A stretch of 64,000 nucleotides of DNA from Impatiens glandulifera (taxonomy: Eukaryota; Streptophyta; Magnoliopsida; Ericales; Balsaminaceae), in the NCBI RefSeq assembly GCF_907164915.1, contig NC_061864.1, forward strand, positions 14,143,889 through 14,207,888, in the 5' to 3' direction. A model generated the notes under the pieces. It did no database searches and had not been told where the DNA came from. It saw nothing but the letters and a program-made list of their open reading frames with translations. Below, one piece after another: positions 1 to 12,246 of the stretch (positions are counted from its first letter, which is position 1; each line of letters opens with the position of its first letter). The translations under genes and the position numbers were made by a program.

Positions 1-440
1 CTCCTATTATAATTCTAACATTATTCTTAAAAAAATGTTACAATATAAGATAATGTATATGTAAGATATTATCAGAATATTATAAATTGTGATAATATCA
101 TTATTATATTATATGATATTAGTTTTCTCATAAGTTTAATGTAATGTCTATATAATATACACAAGTTATGTAATTCAATATATCATTAAAATACAATTTA
201 TTCCTTCCTCGTTCTAACATGGTATCATAGCCAAATTTTTCTTTAGTTACAAAATCTAGTAGATATATCATGTTACTAATCTTGTAACCTCATTTTTGCA
301 CCCAATTATCTCAACAGTACAAATAATTCTTTAATTTCACTTTTGACAAACTAACAATCTCCTCATATTATTAACCTTTTACCTTAACTTTTTCGGTAGA
401 TCAATAATCTCATTCATATATATAACCACCAATATTTGTT
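1..440. other. AT-rich intergenic DNA
   Basis: Very AT-rich sequence with no open reading frame or repeat I can name. I see nothing functional in it. Confidence 0.5.
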
Positions 441-1150
441 GTTTTCCAATTAGTCTCTCATATTATAATCTCTCATCTTATCCATTGGCAAACCAACAAC
501 AAAACTTTTATCATTGACAAACCAATGTTACCGACCTCTTATCACCCGATAACCAACCACAAATCTTAATCACACTTTCATATATCTTATCTCTCGGCAA
601 ACCAACCACCAAACTCAATCACACTGTCATACGTCTCTTATCTATCTATAAATCACATCTCAATCACACAATTTCACAAGTCTCTTATTCTTAGCAAACC
701 AATGTTATTGGCATCTTATCCCTTTTAGCAAATCAACCATAAGATCGCAATCGACCTCTTATCCATCAGCAAACCACATCAAAATTCCAATGTTACCGGT
801 CTCTTATCTATCGGCAATCCAACCACCGATCTCAATAGACCTCTAATCTCGTGACCTCACGATCCTTTATTACTGACCTCTTATCACTCGACAAACCAAC
901 CACAAATCACAATCATACATTCATTGTTTCACAAATCTCTTATTATTTTTACAAATAAATATTATCGGTAACTCTTATCACTTTATAAACCAATCACCAG
1001 TCTCAATCGACATCTCTAAACGCGTGACCTCACGATCCCTTGTTATCAAACTCTTATCCCTCGACAAACTAACCATCATCTCAATCGACCTCACAATCCA
1101 ATGTTATCAACCTTTTATCCCGCGTCAAATCAACAACCTCTTATTATTAC
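441..1150. repeat. Degenerate minisatellite-like array
   Basis: A phrase recurs many times with variation: 'ctcttatc', then a short variable word, then 'ggcaaaccaaccac', then 'atctcaatc' or 'gacctcac'. Units are a few tens of bases and poorly conserved, so no strict period can be given. Read on the other strand it shares the words 'aggtcac', 'gagaggtc' and 'gattg' with the array at 28.6-30.0 kb, so the two are probably the same repeat family in opposite orientation. Confidence 0.55.
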
Positions 1151-1184
1151 CGAACTTCCTCTTATTAATCATATAATTTACTTA

Positions 1185-1320
1185 AATTTGCATTTGTAAG
1201 GATTCAAACTCTTGTCTCGAGTAAGAGTCTCTTATCTACAAATATAATTTACTTAAATTTGTATTTGCAAAAATTCGAACTTTTATCTTGAGTAATGATC
1301 ATTTTAACCATCAGACCACT
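1185..1320 (-). repeat. tRNA-like (SINE-type) remnant
   Basis: On the minus strand, 1320 to about 1265 reads like a Pol III internal promoter: a box-A-like 'gtctgatggttaaaatg' followed by a box-B-like 'gttcgaattt'. A second, partial copy of the box-B end sits at about 1195-1235. No complete tRNA cloverleaf can be drawn, so this is a SINE or tRNA relic, not a tRNA gene. Confidence 0.35.
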
Positions 1321-1916
1321 TATGATTAATGTGTTTTATTTATAATTTTGTGTATGCATGTTGTATATATTTTATAACTAAAAAAATTTCGAAATTTTAA
1401 TTTTTTGAATTTTTTTTATTTATAAAATTCACAAATAAAAAACTATATATTTTTAATATAACAATTATTATTTGTTATTTTGTGTTATATAAAATATAGA
1501 TAAATATTATAAAATTATTTTGTTTTTAATTATTTTTTCAATATAAAAAATATTAGTTACCTGTCAAATATAATTGTAGACAAATTATCAAAAATAATAA
1601 TTTATTTTTATTTAATTATATCATAAATTAAGTTTTAAATAGATTGTTATATATAATATATAATTTTAAAAAAAAATGTTTCATATATATATAATATAAT
1701 CATATAAAAATAATTAATACAAATAAAATTTATTAATATATATAATTTTTTATTAATTATTTTTATTGAAGAATATTTATTATGTTAATATAATTAAATT
1801 AAATTTTTATTCTTAGAATTGATTAATTCTTAAATTCTTAATATTTTATTTATAAGTTAAAGATAAAAAAAAAAAAAATTATATAATTTTAAATAATGGT
1901 GTAGAATTATTAATAT
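1321..1916. other. AT-rich intergenic DNA
   Basis: More than four fifths A+T by eye, with homopolymer runs and short TA tracts. No gene or repeat family is recognisable. Confidence 0.5.
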
Positions 1917-2117
1917 GAGGAGTGATAGAGTGAGGGAATTTAGTGAGGGAATTTGGTGAGGGAATGACGTGGCATTACCTTCATTGGTTAGAAAATGTAA
2001 AAGTGAGAGGAAAGAGAGAAAAGAGAGAAATTATTTGATTTTTTCAGCGAATAAAATTATGCCACATCATTCCCTCACCAAATTCCCTCACCAAATTCCC
2101 TCACCTAATCATTTCTC
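1917..2117. mobile_element. MITE, 201 bp, with 9-bp target duplication
   Basis: The ends are inverted copies built from the repeated word 'gagggaatttggt', followed by 'gaatgacgtggca' on the left and its complement 'tgccacatcattc' on the right. The element is flanked by the direct repeat TATTAATAT at 1908-1916 and 2118-2126. A 9-bp duplication and inverted ends without coding capacity fit a Mutator-type MITE, though the flanks are AT-rich so the exact length of the duplication is less certain. The short open frame at 1969-2199 only reads through it. Confidence 0.7.
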
Positions 2118-2126
2118 TATTAATAT

Positions 2127-4090
2127 ATATATATATATATATATTCAATTAATAAACACTTATTATTATAATATAATTAAATTAGAAATTTTATTTTAAA
2201 AATTTATTAAATTAAAAATTTTATTTTAAAATTTTATTAAATTATTAACGTTGATTATAATCATATCCATTTACTTTCATTTATTAATTATATATATTTT
2301 TTGTAATATGCTTTCATTTCTCATTCATTATTCAGTATGAACTTTGAATCAATTTTTTTTATCTTCTTTCTTGTTCTTTTAATTTTACTTAATTTGGCTG
2401 TGTTTTATTTATTTATTTATTTATTTATTAGCTTATGCATTTCATTTGGCCTTGTTTCTTTATTATTATTGGTATGATATATTTCACTTCATAAATAAAA
2501 AGGGTTAAACAAAAGAAAAAGGGTTTCATTCCAGTTTATTTATTGCTTATTCGTGAATTGGTCTTTTGAAAGAAGAAAACAACAAATTTAGAGTTATTTG
2601 TTTTGTTGGGATATTGATAAGCACTCTTTAGCCATTAATATTTTGGTATTTTGAATAATCTTCAAATAAATATATATATATTTTTTTATTTTTTATCTAT
2701 TCATTAATTATATTAATTATTTTAATATATACATATATATTGTAAATATTAACATCCTTTAAATATTTTAACTATATAATCTTTTTTTTATTTAAACAAT
2801 TCAAAATTAATAAACTTGTGGTACTGAGTTCTACTTAGTTTGACTAATTAAAAATTTCTAAATTAAAAAAATAAAATATGAGTTTGATATGTTAACTTCT
2901 TGAATTAAAATAAATATGCTCGCTTCAAAATGTTAATTACAAAATTTAAAAAGAAAAAAAATATCGGTTAGACATATTAACCTTCTAAATTTAAAAAAAA
3001 TCTATTAGATACATTAATTGTGTTTTAAATGAAGATATTTAGTTTTAAAAACACATAAAAAAAAATTGAATTAAAAGTCCGAGCTAAACAAAAGTGTAAT
3101 TGAGAAGTATAAAAACACGTTTAAATTTGATTGAAATTCTAATTCAAAATTATTAAATGTTCTATTAAATTTTTTATTTTATTTTATTTTTAATTGTTTG
3201 AAAGTTGAAAAGTTATATTTTTTTTTTAAATTATATTTTCTTTCATGAAATTACATTATTTTATATTAAAATTACCTATACAAAATTCGATGTCTATTAT
3301 TATTAAAAAAAAGATTGTCCTTCTAATGAGTCTTCTGAGAAATTTGATGGAAGGACCCAAAAAAAATAGCCAATATTCCAAAAAGATCTAGGTCTAATAA
3401 TTTTTACAAAATAATTTTTTTTGCCTGTGAAATTACCCCTTTGCCCCTTCTTCTTTATTCTTTTATTTCTTTCTTCATTTCTTCTTCTTTTCCTCCCGCA
3501 ACTAACCCCGTAACCCATCCGAAAAGAGAATAATCTGCTGTTTGCGTTGACGGAGAAGAAAAAAAAAATTAAGGACAAATGAGTCATTTCACATGCCCAA
3601 AAGATAACCTTAGTCATTTTGACTATTTTAAAGTTATTTATTATATTTGGTTCAATATCTTAGACCCTCACATATATTTTCCCATAATTTATATAAATTT
3701 CTTACTATAATTTATATAAAATTTTCACTATTTTAACTATTTACAAACACATTTCATTAGTTCAATTTACTCTATTTTTTATTTATTGATTTGTTATTTT
3801 ATATATAATCATCAATTGTTGTTTTAATTTTGTAAATATTATTTTATATTATTACTAATTAATTAATTATATAAATATATCAATTAAATTTAATAAAAAA
3901 ACAATTCTTTATCAAAAATATAAATTATAAATTTGAAGACACTAATATATTGATATAACATTCATGCAAAAACTAATAAATATATCTTCAAATGATGATG
4001 TTATATATAACTGAGTTGTTATAACCCAAAAAGCAGTTTTGGTGGTGTTCTCATTTTGCCTATTCCTTATTACCTCCACAAAAGATAAAA
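2127..4090. other. AT-rich intergenic DNA with one more complex block
   Basis: Mostly AT-rich with a TTTA run near 2408-2428. The block at about 3310-3640 is less AT-rich and contains phrases such as 'aaattaccccttt' and 'aatgagtcatttcac' that are common at the ends of plant DNA transposons. The 104-codon minus-strand frame at 3303-3617 has low-complexity content and no recognisable domain, so I do not call a gene. Confidence 0.4.
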
Positions 4091-4727
4091 GAAGAAAAAA
4101 CACATATCACAAAATAAAACAAGCCCTATTCTACAACCAGGCCCTAAACAGATTTCAAAAAATCGGTTAATTGTAAATCTATTCTAGAAATAGATTCACT
4201 TGTTCATCGACGCCAATATAGACGACAATGAAGAATCTAAAACCTTCCATCTCTATTGCTATGACTGCTTCCATTTCTCAGCATTTCAGCTGATCACAAA
4301 ATTATTCATAAAAGTAAACAGATAAAACTCTGCTTTTCCCAAACTGACCAATGAAGAACACTAACTGCCACCATCCTGTAATCACAATCCTTAATGAGCA
4401 CATTAGAACTAATTGGTACCAGGATGAACAAAATCCTACCTAAGATTATCAAATCTATTAGACAGTTGCATCACATTAACTATGACGAGAACCTGCAAAA
4501 AGGCATCATGTGAGAAATCATATCATAATACATAATGATTCTATCATTGGACCAACCACAGTTATGTGATTATGAACTGAAAAAATCTCTCAGGACCACA
4601 TAATATTCTACATAACATGACAGTCTATTAGGTAGGACTTAGGAGTAGAACAGACAGCTGAACAGACACATTTATTGACTTTATCCTATCCACTTACATT
4701 GTTTGATTCCTCTACTCAAGATAATTA

Positions 4728-4910
4728 GAGTTATTTGGTATCAAATAACCCATTATCCATCACTTAACTAAAATACACTTAATTATTTTTACGACACTTT
4801 AAAATATTCAAAACAAATTATAGGTTAGTCATTTAATCCAAATAATCCCAACTAATATATAATTATTTTTTTCCAAAAATTCGGAATATACGGCTACACC
4901 AAACAAGCTC
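4728..4910. mobile_element. Tourist-like MITE
   Basis: The left end reads GAGTTATTTGGTA and the right end, on the other strand, GAGCTTGTTTGGTG. The interior carries the phrase 'tagtcatttaatccaaataatcc' that recurs in the copies at 6240-6414 and 58025-58155. No coding capacity. Confidence 0.5.
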
Positions 4911-6239
4911 TAAGTTGTTGGTTTGACATGAAAATTCAAGCATGGAATTTCTTGAGCTAACCCTTTAAAGAAAAAAATAAACAAGTGTACAGCCTTCTTG
5001 AAAATAAATAAATAGATGTTTCTTCTATGCTGAAGCCATAAGATCACTGCTGAAGGCAGATTCTGAATAAAAAAAGAAAAGAGGGATATAGGTTTGACCT
5101 GCAGGGTTCAAGTGCTCAACATCTCAACTGAGAAACCACATTAGAGCATGAGAATACAAAAGTAATCAGTTTTTGTAGAAAAAGAACAATACAAGTAAAC
5201 GGATAGTCACCTCCAAGTAAAGCCCATGTCATCTGGTGAGGTCAAAACCTCATGCATTGAGCTCCTTGTTCAAAACGTGACAACTAAGGCAAAAAGGTCA
5301 TGGTGTGATCAGTGCTTGATTGAACGATCAGACAATCGTTGTGATCAAGCAATGGCAACAACAAAAAATATCAAAAAACACAAATGGAAGCAATATCATA
5401 TCAGGAAGTTCATGGAGCCAATATAAAGGTTATAGAACATGACCACATCAGGCTGCAAAATTGTCCCAAAATAAAACACCAAGTCCAAACAAAATTAGTA
5501 AAATCAAGAGGCTTCAGACACCCTACTCCAACATTGTACTGAGCTAACTGAATATTTGAGCCAGATCTCTGCAAATGCAACAACACTACAGCAAGGTTAG
5601 AAGAGGTGAGTCCAAACTTCCAACAAAGAGTCATTGAATGCGGTATGAATTGCTCCAAGAAATCATGCCTGTCAAATGTTACAGCCGTAACAAAGAAAAG
5701 AAGTGTTAAGAATTGAGGGAAACAACATATATCATTTATTAAGAAAAAAGGTAACATTGTCTTCATCAGAAAAGACAATTTATTACTCCCCCTCGTGTCA
5801 CCTGTCTAAGCTACCACGAAGTATAAAATATCTTTAATTTTCTTATTCTTTGAAATGTAGTACAGAAAACCTATAAATAATGGATTTTATTACCAACTTT
5901 GGAGTAAGGATTACAGAACAATAAATCAACTGTTGACAAGCTACAGAGAAACATGCCATGAACAAAGTATGTCAAGTGTATCAGTCAAAATTAAGTACAT
6001 TAAGAGCTGATTGAATATATATGCAAATAGTTTCATCAACAGAATAAGCATAAGGTTGCAGAATATGCTCTACTGAGCAGATGCTAAAGAGAGTTTCAAC
6101 TATCAATCTTTTTTTTTGGGAAAAAACTATCAATCTTGAAAGGACTTGGGTGAGGAACATAAATTATGGCCAGTACTTTTAGCATGTAGAACTTGAAATT
6201 AACCAGTTTTGGCCATAAGATTTATCCTTACAAACTCAA

Positions 6240-6414
6240 GGGCCTTGTAAATAACTCTTTATCCCATCACCAATCAAATTACATTTACTTTATGCTTTTA
6301 TAACATTTTAAATATAAATACAAATGATAGTTTAGTCATTTAACCCAAATAATCACCTTTTCATCAAACAAGTTATTTTTAAAAGTGAAAAAAAAAACTA
6401 CATCAAACAAGCTC
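6240..6414. mobile_element. Tourist-like MITE
   Basis: The left end is GGGCCTTGTAAATAAC; the right end read on the other strand is GGAGCTTGTTTGATG. It shares the internal word 'tagtcatttaacccaaataatc' with the copy in the TMEM135-like gene intron. It lies in the probable SF1 3' UTR intron. Confidence 0.5.
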
Positions 6415-6922
6415 CAAATCTCGGTCATCCAAACGAATTCCTTTTGAAAACTGTCACATTTTGTCAAAAAAGTTCCTCAGCAGCATTATGTTATAAAACC
6501 TGATGTATAATCAAAACTCTAAGCTTCAAGATATAATTAAGAGGTTACAACAAAAAATTGAATAGCTCCTGCATGTCTCGAACTAAAGGATGTTTTATCA
6601 TATTAAATCCCCAAAGTAGACAGCAATTATAGAGGATGAACAGCATAAAATAACAGCATCAAACAAACTGCAACATTATAGATACCATAAGACATGAAAC
6701 TTTCCATGAAGTTGCCTTCATATTTGCACCAGGTAAAAAAAATGGAAACCCAGATGAGATAAAATTGTTAATCAGGTTATGATGCCACCTTTTAAAAATT
6801 TCAGAACTGTCATCTATGCCAAAATCTCTAATTCATGTAAGAAACTAAAAGCAAAAACAAAAGTACAAGTATTTTATAACCTTACCTCTCTCTATCTCCA
6901 AAAGATAATTAATAAACTCTCA

Positions 6923-9175
6923 CTATGTTGTTTCCGACATGAATTTTTCATACTCAGCATCTGCACTATAAGCTTTCATTTCAGAGGCTGCAGCTGATGG
7001 CACAGGAGGAGTCGAGGCCCAGGGGACATTACCCACACTATGTGACAGGTCAGCAGAAGGTAGTGGTGGAGGTGGAGCTACATTGTAATAAGATGGGTAC
7101 GTATTTGGAAATGGTTGGTACTGAGCTTGAATTGAAGATGGAATCGAAGCTACATTGTTTGGGTACACATTAGTAAGAACAGGCTGAACAGCTGGGCTAG
7201 TCTGAGAATTGACTCCAGGGGGAAATATCTGTTGTGTTTCACCAGATTGCACCATTTGAGGAGGATACTGAAATCCAAATGAGGGTACAGGTTGTACAGG
7301 AAGATGAGAATACATGGTTAACCCTTGAGGAGATGGATAATGAGCATAAGGAGGTGGCCTAGTTAGTCCCCATGGAACTGGAGCACCAGAATAACCACCA
7401 TGAGGAGCCTGATTAAGAGTAGGTGGGCCTGGGGGAACAACCGGCTGAGGTAATTTACCAGCAACTCTAACAGCTATAACTCTTCCATCTAAACGGTAGC
7501 CACTCATAGAAGTAATAGCATGGTTAGCCTGCTCGATATTAGAATACTTCACAAAACCATAACCCTTGCTCAACCCAGTTGTTCGGTCTTTGATAACCTT
7601 TGCCATCACAATCTCTCCGAAAGGTGAAAATAACTTGATCAACGAATCGTCGTCAAATGTAGGTGGTAAGTATCCAACATATAAGTTTGTATCATCAAAT
7701 TCCTTAACGGGCTTGTTGATCCCATTGGAGATCGAGTCAGTTTGTGAGGTACCTGTAAAAGTAGTTGTGGTTCCTGGACCAAGTGCTAGAGTAGCTGAAC
7801 TTTGCTTAAAGGAAGATTCGGGAGCATTCCCTCCCAACTCAGCTAAGAAGTTCTGGTATTCATCGTCCATCTTTTTACCTGTTGTTGCTTTCACTGGACA
7901 ATCTATAGTTGGATGCCCGCCATCACCACATATCTTACACAGGACATCACTCTTGAAAGTAGTCAAACGGGTAGGGCAAGCAAACTGTCGATGGCCTGGT
8001 TCGCCACATAGTCTACAGAATTCTTCGTCTCTAATGGTCCCATTCAAAGTAGCAAGCTCTCTCAATTGCTGTCTCTTATGTTCATTGAGAACTTCGTCAA
8101 CAGGCTGTAGAAGCTTTTCCACCATGCCAGCAGCAGCATCAAGAGCTTCCTGAGTGTCAGCTTCCACCATCACATGAAGATCCTCATTATCAGATGGGTC
8201 AGATTTCAAGTCCCTCTTTTGTCCCAACCTACCTTCTTTAGTTGACCCTTTACCCCGGATAACAATTTTAGCTCCAGTTTCTCTTTCCATTCTCTTCTGT
8301 GTATTCCCCCTCGGTCCAATAATTAGCCCAATGAAATTGTAACCTGGGAATTCTTTCATAGGTATGTACAGCTTCTTGTGAAGCTTTGGGGGTCTGTAAT
8401 CAGCTGGAGGCTTATAAGCAGGATTCTTTTTGATAATCTGTGATATGATTTCTTGTCTCTCTCTATTCAATTTCTCACGAGCTCGGAATTCTCTGGTGTT
8501 AATTCTAATTCCAAAGTTATCATAAACAGGCTCTGGCGAAGGCGACCGAGCACCTTCAGGACGGTCATCTAACGGCAACCCAGATTGCAATTTGCGACTA
8601 ATCTGAAGTAACCTACTGTTGAGAGCTTGAATTTCTGGATCAAGATCAATACCTGTAAAATCTTTCATGAAATCTGGAAGTTGAGTAACTGGTTTAGGCT
8701 CATCATCCGACCATCGGGATTTCCTCTTCTTAACTGTCCCAGATACGCCATCGCTACCAGCCCCATCGTTAGATTCACTTGGCGGCGGATCCCACCTACT
8801 TCGTCGCTTCCTGCGTTTGCTGGTGGTTTCATCTTCTCCGCCAGAGCAGTTGTCGATGCCGCTGTGAGTATTGGTTAAATTCTCGGACAAAAGAGGCTTA
8901 TGAATCGCGGGTACAGAACCATTTGTAAGATTTGCGTCCTCCTGATTTGATTCTAGGGCTTTATCTGAAATCTCAGCTTTGGACATCGAATTATCTTGAC
9001 CGTTCGCAGTTAAGGCTTCGAATCGAGCTTCCTCATTCAAATCGTGGTTTAGAAGGGTTTTCTGATGATCAGATTCAGAACTCACGGATCCATGAGAAGC
9101 AGGGAAGGTCGAGAGTTGAATATCGACGGCGTGATTCTCTGAGGAGGGCACGGATGAGCATTCGTTGTACTCCAT
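6923..9175 (-). CDS. SF1: Splicing factor SF1 / branchpoint-binding protein
   Basis: This 750-residue protein, encoded without introns, is the plant form of SF1/BBP. That nuclear protein binds the intron branch-point sequence and contacts the U2AF large subunit during early spliceosome assembly. In order it shows: a Ser/Thr-rich acidic start; two basic RW motifs at about 121-128 (KRRKRRSRW) and 149-155 (KKRKSRW) that resemble U2AF-homology-motif ligands; a KH domain at about 265-355 with the GPRG loop at 287-290 ([12 protein letters not shown]); two CCHC zinc knuckles at 387-400 and 413-426; an RRM at about 497-573 with NLYVGYL and KGYGFVKY; and a Pro/Gln/Tyr-rich tail. The C-terminal RRM is a plant feature absent from animal SF1. 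The first ATG in the frame is used, with a CT-rich leader upstream (to about 9310). Its length and single coding exon match the Arabidopsis gene as I remember it. Confidence 0.96.
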   Translation of the reverse strand: MEYNECSSVPSSENHAVDIQLSTFPASHGSVSSESDHQKTLLNHDLNEEARFEALTANGQDNSMSKAEISDKALESNQEDANLTNGSVPAIHKPLLSENLTNTHSGIDNCSGGEDETTSKRRKRRSRWDPPPSESNDGAGSDGVSGTVKKRKSRWSDDEPKPVTQLPDFMKDFTGIDLDPEIQALNSRLLQISRKLQSGLPLDDRPEGARSPSPEPVYDNFGIRINTREFRAREKLNRERQEIISQIIKKNPAYKPPADYRPPKLHKKLYIPMKEFPGYNFIGLIIGPRGNTQKRMERETGAKIVIRGKGSTKEGRLGQKRDLKSDPSDNEDLHVMVEADTQEALDAAAGMVEKLLQPVDEVLNEHKRQQLRELATLNGTIRDEEFCRLCGEPGHRQFACPTRLTTFKSDVLCKICGDGGHPTIDCPVKATTGKKMDDEYQNFLAELGGNAPESSFKQSSATLALGPGTTTTFTGTSQTDSISNGINKPVKEFDDTNLYVGYLPPTFDDDSLIKLFSPFGEIVMAKVIKDRTTGLSKGYGFVKYSNIEQANHAITSMSGYRLDGRVIAVRVAGKLPQPVVPPGPPTLNQAPHGGYSGAPVPWGLTRPPPYAHYPSPQGLTMYSHLPVQPVPSFGFQYPPQMVQSGETQQIFPPGVNSQTSPAVQPVLTNVYPNNVASIPSSIQAQYQPFPNTYPSYYNVAPPPPLPSADLSHSVGNVPWASTPPVPSAAASEMKAYSADAEYEKFMSETT

Positions 9176-9479
9176 GTTGCCTTGGCCAGCAATGTAAACA
9201 AGTTTGAGTGAGAGAAGGAAGATGAAATGAAGAAGACTGAATCCTCTTCAACAAAACCTTTCCTTGAATGCTTGTGGATGGAGAACTCTCTCTCTCTATG
9301 AGTTTTTTTTCTCAAAATTGAAACAAATTAAAGAGTTTAAAATTAGAATTTAGTTTAAATATTATTATTATTATATATAATTAAGTATACAATTAATTTT
9401 AAAAATAAATGATATTAAAAATAATAATTATAAAATTTATCTAAATAATTTATAAAGTAATATAATCAATAAATATTAA

Positions 9480-9965
9480 TTAAGATCGATAATTTTGAAC
9501 TCAACACGAAAATACGACCCGAATTGAACACGAAATAATCAGGTTAGGGTCATATATTTTTTTAGGTCTTGTTTAACCTGATTAATAAATGTCAAAATCA
9601 GGTCGACCTGAAATTACTCAAAATAGAACCGATAATCCGTTTATAAATTTTTTGTGTGTTTTTTTTCTTATATTTACTCTCTCGTTTTTTTTGTAATGTT
9701 TTTTTAAAGCAGATTTGTGATTTAGTGTGATGTAATTTTAATTTGAAATAAAGAACTGTGAATTAATTATTTCGGTTTTGTTCGAGTTGAGTTAAGTAGA
9801 TTGGGTCGTGTTCGGGTCAATTACAAATAAATAAGTCAGGTTCAGGTTAGAGATTTTGACACGAATTGTTAAACATGTCAAGTTCAAATTAATAACGTTC
9901 AACTTGTCTGTCAACTCGAACCCGTCAACTTGAACCCGCCAACTTGAAAATTACCCGAATTGTCA
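9480..9965. repeat. Degraded dispersed repeat rich in 'acccgaa' words
   Basis: A moderately GC-richer block built from variations of 'cgggtcgtgttcgggtc', 'gaacccgtcaacttg' and 'aaattacccgaa'. Sequence of this style is typical of old non-autonomous transposons in plants. The beginning (tcgataattttgaactc) and end (tgaaaattacccgaattg) are only loosely complementary, so no family or exact boundary can be given. Confidence 0.35.
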
Positions 9966-9967
9966 CC

Positions 9968-10000
<33 letters not shown>

Positions 10001-10003
10001 GTT
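9968..10003. repeat. ATT microsatellite
   Basis: About eleven uninterrupted ATT units; a simple-sequence repeat. Confidence 0.9.
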
Positions 10004-10799
10004 ATAATAATAGTAAAAATATAACTTAGTTTAAAACTTTTTTAATTGTGTCCTTTATCATTGTAAAATCTTAATATTCTATACTCAAATGTTAATCCAC
10101 CTAAAACCTGGTTACAACTTATTCAAATTATTTGAGCTATAGATATGATTATAAAGTATAAGTATTGTAGATTTGTGTTAAAAGGTTGGTTTTTAACCTT
10201 CTAAATTTCTAAATTTCGTCATTTATATTTAATCTATTGAATTATAGATTAAATTCTTATTTGATCTCATACGACTTTATTAATTTCATAAATATGATTG
10301 GGTCAATATCTCGAATGTTCATAATAATTTATATTAATATTTTTGAAATTAATAAGATCTTTGTGAATTCAATTCTTGAATTGATGTGTATTATTATTGT
10401 TAAAATTTTTGTTATCTATGTCTTTGTAAAAACATTACAAAAACATCACGTGGTGACACCAACTATTAAAAATAATTATATCTCGTTAACAAACTACCTA
10501 TAGTCCTAATGTCCTATACCATGTAAAAACTTGTTTAAAAAATGTACAAGTCATATTATATTATGAACAAAACTCTCAAAATAAATTAAAAGTCAAAAAA
10601 AAATTTTTTTTGAGTGAATTTAAAAATTCAACTATTTTATTTTGTTCAATCACAGTTGCTCTGAACAAGTCTGAAATAATCCTATAATTTTTCACACTCA
10701 TTTAAAATTACATTTGTTTCACTCAATTCACGTTGTCTAAAATATAAATGCAAACAAAAAAAAAGTGTAAAATCAACATATTTAGCTGAAGATTCATTT

Positions 10800-10975
10800 C
10801 AATATAAGGAGGGACAGGAAAGGAATTTGGGCCAGACAATGTCGTGTCACCATATTACTAAGCTAGAGAAATGATAAAGGGTGGGGAGAGAGAAAAAAAT
10901 AAAATTTATTATTTATTCAATGAAAAAGATTGCTACAAGTCATTTCATTCCCAAATCATTTATCTTGTCAATATA
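10800..10975. mobile_element. Possible degenerate MITE
   Basis: The left part has 'ggaatttgggccagaca' with 'gtcgtgtcacc', and the right part has loosely complementary 'tcatttcattcccaaatc'. The style resembles the MITE at 1917-2117 (terminal 'ggaattt', then a 'gtgtca' motif). The ends are too diverged for a target duplication to be seen. Confidence 0.3.
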
Positions 10976-12246
10976 TATACTTGAAGGAATGTTTCATCCA
11001 TAACTAATAGAATAATTTTGACATTTTAAAAATATGGATGATGATGTTAACTACTTCATTAGTTTACTATTTGAAGTTTTTATAAATAAATAAATTTTCA
11101 TGTTGAACAAATTAACAATCATGTTTATTTAAAATATTAAAGTTTGTCTACATATTCTATTCAAATATTAATTATTTGACCTTTTATTCCTTCTATTAAA
11201 ATTCATAAAAATATTCTAATATTTTTTATTTAAATAAGTTTATATATTAGTTACTATAAATATTAATTTATAAAAATAAAATTAATATAGACTGGTCAAG
11301 CTCTTAAAAGAACATATGTACTGGTTTAAACAAAACAGATCCTCAATTGACAAACTGGTGGTTGAATAAGGTAATGAATGATGAACGGTGGTTGGTGATT
11401 TGTCGACGTACGTTTAGTCATGTGCCCCTTAAACTTGTTCATTATATTCAAATATGACCCTAAATTTACTATTCATTTTATTTTTTCTATACAAGTGAAA
11501 AAAAATTTAAAAAACAAATGATTATAAAATTTACAATCGTCCTGAATTTTAGCACTATTACCGACCTAAGGGAATCTTCAAATGAAACAATTTTATTTAA
11601 ATTAAAATAATAATAATAATATGAGGAAGACTTGTAATTTTAGTCTTCAAATATGATTGGATAAAAATAAAATAGGTTATTTAAGTTTTTAATTAATTTA
11701 ATTACTAAAGTATTATTTTATATTTAAAATTTAAATTTAATAAAAATAAAATAAATAATTTAACAATTAAAATCATGGTTAGCCTTAAGATAAAGGCAAC
11801 TTGCCTACTTAGGACCACCCATCTCGCCGACAAAAAACTTATTTAATTAAATAGACTTAATTAGAGATAATACAAAATTATTATAATTAATTAACCTAAC
11901 ATAAAATATATATATATAGTAAAATAAAAAATATGAACACTTTTTTTTTCTTGGGCACTAAGTTAAAATGGATAGTGACATGATTGAAAAATAATTTATA
12001 AAACACAAATAAAAATTCCCAAAACAAACAAGATTAGTGATAGAGCCTATTATTCATGTATAAAAATGTATTAAGTAAACGAGGAATACAAAAACATTAA
12101 AATTAACCATTGAACTATAGTTTTATTAAACTATAACCCTAAACTTTATATTCTTTGTTATCAATAATAATATGACAAGAACAAGAACAAGAACAAGAAT
12201 AGAGATAGAGAGAATCATTATCTGTTATTACAAATGAATACAAATT

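Larger units (their letters stand above)
4091..6886 (-). other. Probable spliced 3' UTR region of SF1 (intron and terminal exon)
   Basis: Just after the SF1 stop codon the minus strand shows a strong splice donor (GAGAGAG|gtaaggtt, donor at about 6874-6873). A good acceptor, tttttgcag|GTTCTCG, lies near 4494-4493 on the same strand. The DNA between them is less AT-rich than true intergenic DNA but holds no coding exon. This fits an SF1 transcript with an intron in its 3' UTR and a last exon near 4.1-4.5 kb. Two Tourist-like MITEs lie inside. The donor and acceptor are seen; their use is inferred. Confidence 0.35.
9316..12246. other. Intergenic region with degraded repeats
   Basis: About 2.9 kb between SF1 and the acid phosphatase. 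It holds a diverged repeat (9480-9965), an ATT microsatellite (9968-10003) and a weak MITE-like segment (about 10800-10975); the rest is AT-rich. The 88-codon plus-strand frame at 10237-10503 consists mainly of Ile, Asn, Phe and Val from AT-rich DNA and is not called a gene. Confidence 0.5.

Noticed and set aside
3303..3617. 104-codon minus-strand frame with a Lys/Arg-rich stretch
   Set aside because: Low-complexity, no homology I recognise, and located in transposon-like sequence.
7566..8153. 195-codon plus-strand open frame
   Set aside because: It is exactly antisense to SF1 coding sequence; no domain, and open only because of the codon bias of the real gene.
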